A stretch of 64,000 nucleotides of DNA, from positions 7,442 through 71,441 of the forward strand of contig JBOHDX010000148.1 in assembly GCA_050700835.1 (NCBI GenBank), in the 5' to 3' direction. Shown here piece by piece: positions 34,864 through 42,387 of this stretch (its first letter is position 1; each line of letters starts with the position of its first letter). The position numbers were made by a program, and so were the translations under genes. The stretch is from JBOHDX01 sp050700835. Its GTDB lineage: Bacteria; Actinomycetota; Actinomycetes; Propionibacteriales; Nocardioidaceae. The notes under the pieces were generated by a model. The model was given only the letters and a program-made list of their open reading frames with translations. It was not told where the DNA came from and searched no databases.

Positions 34864-36212
34864 GTCTCGTCCGACCTGACGGCCGCCACGGCGTCGCGGA
34901 GCCGGACACCGACGTCCCCCACGCTGGCATGCGTGCTCGCCGCGACCACGTGCCGGCCGTCGACCACCACGTCGGCAACGTCGCACCCGCTCGCCGCGAA
35001 CACTGCCGTGGCCACCTCACCTCCGGTGCCGGCGGTCCGCGGAGAGTCCGTCCGCACCGCCACCAGGTCGGCGCGCGCGCCGACCTCGATGCGTCCGCCG
35101 TCGGTCCACCCCAGGGACGACTGCCCGGTGGGGCCGCCCGCGACCAGCAGCTCTTCGGCCGACCAGGTGCCGCGGTGCCGGCTGGTCAGCCGCTCGTCCA
35201 GCTCGACTGCCCGCATCTCCTCGAACGGGTCGATCACCGCATGGCTGTCGGAGCCCAACGTGAGTGGCGCACCGGCCGCGGTCAGCGCCCTCGCGGGGCC
35301 GACCCCGTCCGCCAGGTCACGCTCAGTCGTGGGGCAGAAGCAGGCGTACGTCCGGCTCGTCCCCAAGGCATGTACGTCGGAGCCGGTGAGGTGGGTGGCG
35401 TGCACCGCTGAGGTGCGCGGACCGAGGACGCCGTGCGCCTCGAGCAGCTCCGTCGGCGTCTGACCATGCGCCTCGAGGCAGTCGGCGTTCTCGGCCGGCT
35501 GCTCGGACAGGTGTACGTGCAGCGGAACCTCGTGCGCCGACGCCCACTGCGCAACGGTCGCCAGCTGATGGTCGGGCACGGCTCGTACGGAGTGGATCGC
35601 CGCGGCCACCACGACGTCGGAGTCGCCCGCGTACTCCTGGTGCAGCGCCTCCGCGCGGTCGGCCCAGCGCGCGGCGTCACCGTCGGAGAACCGCAGCTGC
35701 ACGCCCTCAGGTGGTCGACCGAACCCAGCGGCGAGATAACAGGTGTCTAGCAGCGTGATCCGCACCCCCGCCTCGCGCGCCGCCGCGACCAGTGCGTGCC
35801 CCATCGCGTTCGGATCGTCGTACGCGACGCCGTCCGGCCCGTGGTGCAGGTAGTGGAACTCGCCAACCGAGGTGATGCCCGCCAGCACCATCTCGGTGTA
35901 GGTCGCGAGCGCCAGGCGATGGTAGGAGTCGGGGTCGAGCCGCGCGGCGGTGGCGTACATCTGCTCGCGCCACGTCCAGAACGTGCCTCGGCCTGCCTGC
36001 GTGTGGCCACGCAACGCGCGGTGGAAGGCGTGGCTGTGGCAGTTCGCCAGGCCGGGGAGGACCAGGCCCGGCAACCTGGTGGCGGATCCCCCGGGGTCCG
36101 CACCGACGGTCACGCCGGTGAACCGTCCGCCTTCGACGTCGACACTCACCGCCGCGGCGACACCGCGGTCGGGATCCAGCCAGGCTGTCTCACACCAGTA
36201 GGCGGTGGTCAT
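34860..36212 (-). CDS. hutF: Formimidoylglutamate deiminase
   Basis: A 450-residue amidohydrolase turning N-formimino-L-glutamate into N-formyl-L-glutamate and ammonia, the deiminase branch of the hut pathway. Metal and catalytic motifs are LANCHSHAFHRALRGHTQ (~residue 55), FHYLHHGPDG, HVHLSEQPAENADC, HATHLTGSD and LGSDSHAVIDPFEE. Presence of HutF means histidine is degraded by way of formylglutamate rather than directly to formamide. It overlaps both neighbours by 4 bp. Confidence 0.95.
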   Translation of the reverse strand: MTTAYWCETAWLDPDRGVAAAVSVDVEGGRFTGVTVGADPGGSATRLPGLVLPGLANCHSHAFHRALRGHTQAGRGTFWTWREQMYATAARLDPDSYHRLALATYTEMVLAGITSVGEFHYLHHGPDGVAYDDPNAMGHALVAAAREAGVRITLLDTCYLAAGFGRPPEGVQLRFSDGDAARWADRAEALHQEYAGDSDVVVAAAIHSVRAVPDHQLATVAQWASAHEVPLHVHLSEQPAENADCLEAHGQTPTELLEAHGVLGPRTSAVHATHLTGSDVHALGTSRTYACFCPTTERDLADGVGPARALTAAGAPLTLGSDSHAVIDPFEEMRAVELDERLTSRHRGTWSAEELLVAGGPTGQSSLGWTDGGRIEVGARADLVAVRTDSPRTAGTGGEVATAVFAASGCDVADVVVDGRHVVAASTHASVGDVGVRLRDAVAAVRSDET

Positions 36213-37207
36213 CGGGCGTCGGCCCGGGACGCCGGGCCACGCAGCCGGTCGAGATGGGAGTTGACGATCCCCGCGGGTACGTCCGGGTGGTCCATCATCA
36301 ACGCCACCCGCCGCCCGTCGGACAGGACGACCACGAACGCCGGCCCGCTCCGGAGCAGGACCGGGGCATGGCTAGGCAGCACCTTGTAGCGCCGGCCGCG
36401 GAACCACCACGGATTGACCCGCTTCGCGCGGGCCTCGACGACGTGGGCGTAGTCGATCCGCATGCGGACGGGAATCAACCACCCCTGCAAGGAGATCGAG
36501 GAGTCGTCCACGCGCAGCCCGGTGCGCACGAACAAGGTGGTGAGCCCAGCCAGCACCCACGCGATGATCGCCGCCGTCGGGCTGAACGCGAAGACGCCGG
36601 CGCCGACGACGACCAGGACTCCCACGGCGGCCAGGAAGAACTGCGAGTGCAGCGGGCGATGCCACTCGGCAGGGCCCGTCTCGGGCAGGGCCACCCGCGG
36701 CAGGTTCGACTTCGGCGCCACGGTCACGACGGGCAGGTCGCGCGACCCGCAGGCGGTCACCACCCCCCCGACCAGTCCGAGGGCGACCACGGGGACGATG
36801 GCCAGCAACCCACCTGGTGCCGGCGCCGACCACGGCATCGAGCGATCCGGTGCGGCGTGCACCACGGCGCGGATCAGCCACCACACTCCGGCGCCGATGC
36901 CGCTGAGCCCGGCCCCGAGCAGCAGCAGGCGACGCGCTCCGATCCGGCCCCGCCGCTCGAGGACGGTGGCGGGAACGCCGAGCAACAGTCCCAGCACACC
37001 GAATGCCAGACACCACGCCAGCAACAGGTGCGACGATGCGGCCCCGATCGCGACGTTGCCGCTCCATTGGACCGGTACCTGCTTCGGCATCGGCGACGAG
37101 GCCTGGGACAGCACGACGCTGACCGGTCCCGCCGCGACCACCAACAGGGCCGCGACCAGACGGGCCCTCGGAGCGACGACCTGCATCCGCGCAGGCACGG
37201 TCGTCAT
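36209..37207 (-). CDS. Membrane protein with DUF1648-like and PH-like domains, embedded in the hut operon
   Basis: A 332-residue protein with ATGA overlaps on both sides (after the M20 gene and before hutF). The N-terminal two thirds contain about six hydrophobic helices; a loop ASSPMPKQVPVQWSG resembles the DUF1648/SdpI-type LPxxVPxHWxxxG motif. The C-terminal ~100 residues look like a bacterial PH-like beta domain (LRVDDSSISLQGWLIP..., RVALMMDHPDVPAG). I do not know its function. Tight coupling to histidine-catabolic genes suggests co-expression, but there is no transporter signature. Confidence 0.6.
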   Translation of the reverse strand: MTTVPARMQVVAPRARLVAALLVVAAGPVSVVLSQASSPMPKQVPVQWSGNVAIGAASSHLLLAWCLAFGVLGLLLGVPATVLERRGRIGARRLLLLGAGLSGIGAGVWWLIRAVVHAAPDRSMPWSAPAPGGLLAIVPVVALGLVGGVVTACGSRDLPVVTVAPKSNLPRVALPETGPAEWHRPLHSQFFLAAVGVLVVVGAGVFAFSPTAAIIAWVLAGLTTLFVRTGLRVDDSSISLQGWLIPVRMRIDYAHVVEARAKRVNPWWFRGRRYKVLPSHAPVLLRSGPAFVVVLSDGRRVALMMDHPDVPAGIVNSHLDRLRGPASRADAR

Positions 37208-38430
37208 GTCGCGACCTGCACGAGTGCGGTCAGCACGGTGGTCAGCGCCTCGATACCGGCCAGACAGTCGGCCTCCTCCGCGTACTCCTCGGGCGAGTGC
37301 GACACCCCGGTCGGGTTGCGGACGAACAGCATCGCGGCCGGCAGCCCGTAGCCGGCCAGCACCCCGGCGTCGTGGCCGGCTGCCGTGGGCAGCTCCGGCG
37401 CGCCACCCAACGTCGCCCGCACCCGCGCCGTGAGTGCGGGATCGAACTGCACCGACCCGGTCACGGACTCGGTCTCCACCTCGACACGAGTGCCGTCCCG
37501 ACCTGCACGTTCGGCGGCCTGCCGGCCGATCGTGGCCACCAGGTCGGCGACCGCTTCGTCGTCGCGTCCCCGGGCGTCGAGCCACGCCCGCACCCGGGAG
37601 GGGATCGCGTTGGTGCCGTTGGGTTCGACCTCGATCCGGCCGAACGTTGCCCTGGCGCCGGACAGGCGCGCCTGCTTTGCCGCCGCCAGCGCGGTCATGG
37701 CGTACGTCAGCATCGGGTCCCGGCGATCGTCCATCACAGTCGTGCCGGCGTGGTTGGCCTCCCCGGTGAAGTCGAACCGCCAACGGCCGTGCGGCCAGAT
37801 CGCCGACGCGACGCCGACCGGGGCTCCGTCGTCGACGAGACCGCGACCCTGCTCGACGTGCAGCTCGACGACGCTGCCGATCCGGTCGAGCAGCGCGTGA
37901 TCGGGACCGAGCCGCTCCGGGTCACGCCCCGCCCGGCGCATGACTTCGTCCAGGGTGCGACCGTCGCGGTCCCGCAGGGCCCGGGCACGTCCAGGATCGA
38001 GGGAGCCGGTGAGGAGCCGGGATCCGGCGCAGGCGATGCCGAAGCGAGCCCCTTCCTCGTCGCTGAAGTTGGCCACAACGAGTGGCCGGCCGGGGCGTAC
38101 CCGGGCAGCGCGGAGCGCGTCGACCGCGGCGAAGGCCGACACCACTCCGAGCGGGCCGTCGTAGGCGCCGCCGTCCGGCACGGAGTCGAGATGTGACCCG
38201 GTCAGCACCGCGTCGGAGCGTTCGGAGTCGCCCCACCAGGCGTACTGGTTGCCGTTGCGGTCCTCGACCAGGTCCATCCCGCGGGTGGCTGCCTGTTGGG
38301 CGAACCACTCCCGCAGCACGTGGTCCGCGTCCGTCCACGCGAAGCGCCGGTAGCCACCGGTCGCGGGGTCGCGCCCGACGTCCAGCAGCTCGTCCCACAT
38401 CGCCGCGAAACGCTGCGCGCCTGACTCCAC
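37204..38430 (-). CDS. M20/M28-family amidohydrolase (allantoate-amidohydrolase-like), probable alternative N-formylglutamate deformylase
   Basis: A 408-residue zinc amidase starting at GTG 38430 with AGGAGG upstream. Metal-ligand motifs are LTGSHLDSVPDGGAYDGPLG (His, Asp), NFSDEEGARFG (Glu pair), ELHVEQGRGL (His) and the terminal GVSHSPEEY (His). Sequence resembles allantoate amidohydrolase/beta-ureidopropionase. No ureide-pathway gene is nearby and it is the first gene of an operon with hutF and hutI, which lacks HutG. It probably releases formate from N-formyl-L-glutamate (inference from context). Confidence 0.85.
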   Translation of the reverse strand: MESGAQRFAAMWDELLDVGRDPATGGYRRFAWTDADHVLREWFAQQAATRGMDLVEDRNGNQYAWWGDSERSDAVLTGSHLDSVPDGGAYDGPLGVVSAFAAVDALRAARVRPGRPLVVANFSDEEGARFGIACAGSRLLTGSLDPGRARALRDRDGRTLDEVMRRAGRDPERLGPDHALLDRIGSVVELHVEQGRGLVDDGAPVGVASAIWPHGRWRFDFTGEANHAGTTVMDDRRDPMLTYAMTALAAAKQARLSGARATFGRIEVEPNGTNAIPSRVRAWLDARGRDDEAVADLVATIGRQAAERAGRDGTRVEVETESVTGSVQFDPALTARVRATLGGAPELPTAAGHDAGVLAGYGLPAAMLFVRNPTGVSHSPEEYAEEADCLAGIEALTTVLTALVQVAT

Positions 38431-38458
38431 TGTCTGCCTCCTGGGACATGCTTAGCGC

Positions 38459-39055
38459 ATGGAGTTTGCCGAGGTGGTCAAGAGACGTCGAATGGTCCGC
38501 AACTACTCCGGCGATCCGGTGGAGGCCGCTGTGCTCGACCGGTTGCTGCAGCACGCGATCCACGCGCCCAGCGCGGGATTCAGCCAAGGGTGGGCCTTCC
38601 TCGTCCTGGACACGCGCGAGGACGTCGACCGGTTCTGGGCCGCGACGACGTCCCCCGACGAGGGCGACGATCCGTGGTCCGACGGCATGAGCCGGGCGCC
38701 CGTCATCGTCGTCCCGCTGTCCTGCAAGCGCGCCTACCTCGAACGCTACGCCGCTCCCGACAAGGGCTGGACGGACCAGGACGAGGCACGCTGGCCAGTC
38801 CCCTACTGGCACATCGACACCGGCATGGCCAGCCTGCTGATGCTTCTCACGGCCGTGGACGAAGGCCTCGGCGCCTGCTTCTTCGGCATCCCGCCGGAGC
38901 AGATCCCCGGCTTCCGATCCGCCTTCGCGGTTCCCGACGACTACACCCCGATCGGAGCCATCACCGTCGGGCACCGCGCACCCGACCGGAGGTCACCGTC
39001 ACTGCGGCGCGGCCGGCGGAACACCGACGAGGTCGTGCACCGCGGTCGTTGGTGA
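38459..39055 (+). CDS. Nitroreductase family protein
   Basis: A 198-residue FMN-dependent oxidoreductase. The N-terminus MEFAEVVKRRRMVRNYSGDP carries the Arg pair that binds FMN, followed by HAPSAGFSQGWAFLVL and a C-terminal GLGACFFGIPPEQIPGFR. It lies 28 nt from the divergent M20 gene start, so both promoters overlap. The substrate cannot be predicted; the short length suggests a minimal-core nitroreductase. Confidence 0.85.
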   Translation: MEFAEVVKRRRMVRNYSGDPVEAAVLDRLLQHAIHAPSAGFSQGWAFLVLDTREDVDRFWAATTSPDEGDDPWSDGMSRAPVIVVPLSCKRAYLERYAAPDKGWTDQDEARWPVPYWHIDTGMASLLMLLTAVDEGLGACFFGIPPEQIPGFRSAFAVPDDYTPIGAITVGHRAPDRRSPSLRRGRRNTDEVVHRGRW

Positions 39056-39102
39056 GCGCAAGCGGCAGCGCTTCCGTTCGCGTCCGGCCCGCCACCGACC
39101 CT

Positions 39103-39154
39103 CGGCTGGCCCATCCGTACCAGCGCGTGATCTGCTGGCCGGATGGGCCAGCCG
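39103..39154. repeat. 15-bp inverted repeat overlapping the gntK start
   Basis: CGGCTGGCCCATCCG (39103-39117) and CGGATGGGCCAGCCG (39140-39154) pair perfectly around a 22-nt loop. The right arm contains the putative gntK ATG at 39143, so the start codon would sit inside the stem. The arm and loop sizes match the family A and other long-loop repeats of this window. Confidence 0.7.
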
Positions 39155-39703
39155 CACCAACTCCCCCCGCTCGTCGTCGTGATGGGCGTCGCCGGGTCCG
39201 GCAAGACGAGCGTCGGTGAGGCCCTTGCGGAGCACGACAGACTCGACTTCGCAGACGCCGACGAGTTCCACCCGCAGGACAACATCGACAAGATGGCCGC
39301 CGGCCACCCGCTCGACGACGAAGACCGGGCACCGTGGCTCGAGGCGATCGGCCGTTGGCTCGCCCTCCACGAGCGCACCGGTGCGGTGGCGACCTGCTCG
39401 GCGCTCAAGCGGCGCTACCGCGACCAGCTGCGGGCCGCCTCACCGCGGACCGTGTTCTGCCACCTTCGCGGCGACAAGGGCACCGTCGAGGACCGGGTGG
39501 CCGGACGCACCGACCATTTCATGCCCGCGACCCTGGTGCAGTCGCAGTACGACACGTTGGAGCCGCTCGCGCCCGACGAGGTCGGCGTTGAAATCGACCT
39601 CAATATGACGATTCCGGACATTCTCGGTACCTTCGCTGCCTGGTACGCCCAGCTACCTAGCTCGCCGGAGGCACCAGAGCCATGGACCACACCACCCAGC
39701 TGA
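39143..39703 (+). CDS. gntK: Gluconokinase
   Basis: A 186-residue P-loop kinase phosphorylating D-gluconate to 6-phosphogluconate for the pentose phosphate pathway. Walker A GVAGSGKTSVG is at ~residue 15, then DADEFHPQDNIDKMAAGHPL and DEDRAPWLEAIG, CSALKRRYRDQLR and RTDHFMPATLVQSQYDTLEP, all hallmarks of GntK. The ATG at 39143 gives a normal N-terminus but lies within an inverted-repeat arm; ATG 39182 is a shorter alternative. It overlaps gntP by 22 bp, so the two are co-expressed. Confidence 0.95.
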   Translation: MGQPHQLPPLVVVMGVAGSGKTSVGEALAEHDRLDFADADEFHPQDNIDKMAAGHPLDDEDRAPWLEAIGRWLALHERTGAVATCSALKRRYRDQLRAASPRTVFCHLRGDKGTVEDRVAGRTDHFMPATLVQSQYDTLEPLAPDEVGVEIDLNMTIPDILGTFAAWYAQLPSSPEAPEPWTTPPS

Positions 39704-41172
39704 TCATTGCCGCCCTGGTCGGCATCGCGGTGATCATCGCGCTGATCACCCACTGGAAGCTGCACCCGTTCCTTGGACTGATCGTCGGATCGCTGGTGGT
39801 GGGCGCGATCGCTGGCGAGAGCCTGAACGACGTGCTGACCAGCTTCTCGGGAGGCTTCGGCGACACCTCGGCCAGCGTGGGCATCCTGATCGCGTTGGGT
39901 GCCATGCTCGGCAAGCTCCTCGCTGATTCGGGCGGAGCCGACCAGATCGTCGACACATTGGTCGGAAGAGCCACGACCCGCACGCTGCCGTGGGCGATGG
40001 CGCTGGTCGGGGCGATCATCGGGTTGCCGATGTTCTTCGAGATCGGCCTGGTGCTGCTCGTACCCGTCATCTTCCTGGTCTCCCAACGCGCGAACGAGCC
40101 TCTGATGCGGGTCGCGATCCCCACCCTTGCCGGCCTGTCCGTCATGCACGGCCTGGTGCCACCACACCCCGGTCCGTTGATCGCGGTGCAGGGCTTCCAC
40201 GCGAACCTGGGTCTCACGCTGGGACTCGGCCTGATCGTCGCGATCCCCACGGTGGTCGTGGCCGGTCCGCTGTTCGCCGGCTTCGCCGCCCGCCTGGTCC
40301 CGGTGGCTGCCCCCGAGCTGTTCACCAGCGGTCGCACGCCGGACGGCCCGTCCGGAGGCGGCGGAGCCGGTCGGTCGGCTACGTCGACGGCGCAGCTCGG
40401 TCGGTCGGGTACGTCGACGGCGAAGCTCACCAACCCGTCGGAGACGGGTACGACCACACCGGCTGGGACGCGTACCACCGAGCGCGACAGCGCAGCGGTG
40501 CGTCGGCCGTCGTTCCCCGCCACCATCGCCACCGTCCTGCTGCCCGTGGTGCTGATGTTGGCCAAGGCGATCGCCGACATCGTGGCGGAGACCTCCACGA
40601 GTGACGTCAAAGCCGTCGTCGAGTTCGTCGGGACGCCTCTCGTCGCTCTGCTGATCGCCGTCGTGGTCGCCCTGTTCACGTTGGGGCGAGCGGCCGGCAA
40701 GGACCGGCGGGCCCTGTCCACGACGCTGGAGCAGTCCCTCCCGCCGATCGCCGGCATCATCTTGATCGTCGGCGCCGGCGGCGGCTTCAAGCAGACCCTG
40801 ATCGACACCGGCATCGGTACCGTCATCTCCGACTTCGCCAAGACGAGCAGCCTCTCGGTACTCGTGCTCGCCTGGCTGGTCGCCGCCCTGATCCGGCTCG
40901 CCACCGGGTCGGCGACGGTGGCGACCGTGACGGCCACCGGCATCCTGTCCTCGGTCGCCACGGGCCTGAGCACCGGCGAGACGTCGCTCATGGTCCTGGC
41001 GGTGGGCTGCGGCTCGCTGATCTTCTCCCACGTCAACGACGCGGGGTTCTGGTTGATCAAGGAGTACTTCGGTATCGAGGTCGTCGACACGTTCAAGACG
41101 TGGTCGGTGATGGAGACGATCGTGTCCGTCGTCGGAATCGTCCTCGTGCTGATTCTCGGCATCTTCGTCTGA
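39682..41172 (+). CDS. gntP: Gluconate:H+ symporter (GntP family) with long hydrophilic insert
   Basis: A 496-residue transporter with about 12-14 membrane segments. GntP features include KLHPFLGLIVGSL, the conserved GAMLGKLLADSGGA, LPMFFEIGLVLLVP and GLVPPHPGPLIA, ATGSATVATVTA and SHVNDAGFWLIKEYFG. Between the helices ending ~residue 212 and starting ~275 lies a Ser/Thr/Gly-rich hydrophilic loop containing a repeat (GRSATSTAQL / GRSGTSTAKL). That makes the protein roughly 50 residues longer than usual. Overlap with gntK supports gluconate as substrate. Confidence 0.93.
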   Translation: MDHTTQLIIAALVGIAVIIALITHWKLHPFLGLIVGSLVVGAIAGESLNDVLTSFSGGFGDTSASVGILIALGAMLGKLLADSGGADQIVDTLVGRATTRTLPWAMALVGAIIGLPMFFEIGLVLLVPVIFLVSQRANEPLMRVAIPTLAGLSVMHGLVPPHPGPLIAVQGFHANLGLTLGLGLIVAIPTVVVAGPLFAGFAARLVPVAAPELFTSGRTPDGPSGGGGAGRSATSTAQLGRSGTSTAKLTNPSETGTTTPAGTRTTERDSAAVRRPSFPATIATVLLPVVLMLAKAIADIVAETSTSDVKAVVEFVGTPLVALLIAVVVALFTLGRAAGKDRRALSTTLEQSLPPIAGIILIVGAGGGFKQTLIDTGIGTVISDFAKTSSLSVLVLAWLVAALIRLATGSATVATVTATGILSSVATGLSTGETSLMVLAVGCGSLIFSHVNDAGFWLIKEYFGIEVVDTFKTWSVMETIVSVVGIVLVLILGIFV

Positions 41173-41240
41173 CGGGCGGCTCACCTGCTGCCCCGCGCTA
41201 CCAGCACAATGGGCGCGTGCCGAGGCAAGGGAGCCGACCA

Positions 41241-42350
41241 GTGAGCGGGCCAGCGACGTCGACCGTGCGGTGGGGCAAGCGCGCCGACATGGTGGTGCAC
41301 AGCAGCGAGCCGTTCAACGCCGAACCGCCAGCGTCGGCGTTGGCCGGCAACGTGCTGACGCCGATGGACACGTTCTATGCCCGCAACCACGGTGCCATCC
41401 CGCATGTCGACCCGAGCACGTGGCGGCTGACCGTCGGCGGCCTCGTCGGGCGGGAGCTGAGTCTGTCGCTGGCCGAGTTGCGAACCGACTACGCCCACCA
41501 GGAGATCGTCGCGACCCTCCAGTGCGCCGGGAACAGGCGTGCTGCGCTGTTGTCGGTTCGCGATCTGCCGGGTGAGGAGCCATGGGGACCCGGTGCCACC
41601 TCGACCGCGCGTTGGACGGGGGTGAGCCTCGCCGACGTGCTGGGCACCGCGGGGGTGGGCGCAGGTGCGGAGCACGTCGAGTTCGCCGCGGGGGACGTGT
41701 CCCCGACCGCCGATCCGCCCCAGGCGTACGGCGGCTCGATCGACCTCGCCAAGGCCCGCTCGCGCGAGGTACTGCTGGCGTGGGGCATGAACGGCCAGGC
41801 CCTGCCGGACGCGCACGGCGGTCCGGTACGAGTCGTGGTGCCCGGCTACATCGGGGCGCGGAGCGTCAAGTGGGTCGACCGGGTCTCGGTGCGGGCGCAG
41901 CCGTCCGACAACTACTTTCAGGCCGTGGCGTACCGGCTGCTGCCGCCGGAGGCCGACCCGGAGCGATCCCTGCCCGGCGAGGGTCTGTCGCTGGGCCCGG
42001 TCGCCCTCAACACCGCCATCCTGCGGCCGGCCGACGGTGCTCGGCTGACCGCGGGATCGACGGAGATCACCGGCTATGCCTTCGCCGGCGACGCCCGGCG
42101 GGTGGTGCGGGTGGACGTCTCGGCCGACGGCGGAGCCACCTGGCGCCAAGCGTTCCTGGACGAGCCGGCGAGCGCGTGGGCGTGGACGCACTGGCGGATC
42201 CGGGTCGATCTCGCGGCCGGCGCCCGAGAGATTCTGGCGCGGGCGTGGGACTCCACCGGGGCGCTGCAGCCGGCCTCACCCGAGCATGTGTGGAACCCGA
42301 AGGGCTACGTCAACAACTCGTGGGCGAGGATCACCGTCCACGCCGAATGA
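41241..42350 (+). CDS. Sulfite-oxidase-type molybdopterin oxidoreductase
   Basis: A 369-residue protein starting at GTG 41241 (AAGGGAG upstream); GTG 41217 is an alternative. It has the Moco domain with TPMDTFYARNHGAIPHVD, the molybdenum-ligating cysteine in TLQCAGNRR (~residue 95), the HGGPVRVVVPGYIGARSVKW segment and a C-terminal dimerisation Ig-like domain (VDVSADGGATWRQAFL). There is no heme domain or Tat signal, so it is probably cytosolic and may oxidise sulfite or a related substrate. Its redox partner is unknown. Confidence 0.9.
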   Translation: MSGPATSTVRWGKRADMVVHSSEPFNAEPPASALAGNVLTPMDTFYARNHGAIPHVDPSTWRLTVGGLVGRELSLSLAELRTDYAHQEIVATLQCAGNRRAALLSVRDLPGEEPWGPGATSTARWTGVSLADVLGTAGVGAGAEHVEFAAGDVSPTADPPQAYGGSIDLAKARSREVLLAWGMNGQALPDAHGGPVRVVVPGYIGARSVKWVDRVSVRAQPSDNYFQAVAYRLLPPEADPERSLPGEGLSLGPVALNTAILRPADGARLTAGSTEITGYAFAGDARRVVRVDVSADGGATWRQAFLDEPASAWAWTHWRIRVDLAAGAREILARAWDSTGALQPASPEHVWNPKGYVNNSWARITVHAE

Positions 42351-42387
42351 CGCCCGCCCCGTACCCCCGCCCGCGTACCCCCACCGG

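Noticed and set aside
33691..38430. A classical HutG (N-formylglutamate deformylase/formimidoylglutamase)
   Set aside because: None of the hut-linked proteins has arginase-fold or HutG motifs; only the M20-type amidohydrolase could fill the step.
39415..41184. 589-residue and 501-residue frames opposite gntP
   Set aside because: Their composition is that of antisense high-GC shadows; gntP on the plus strand has conserved membrane and substrate motifs.
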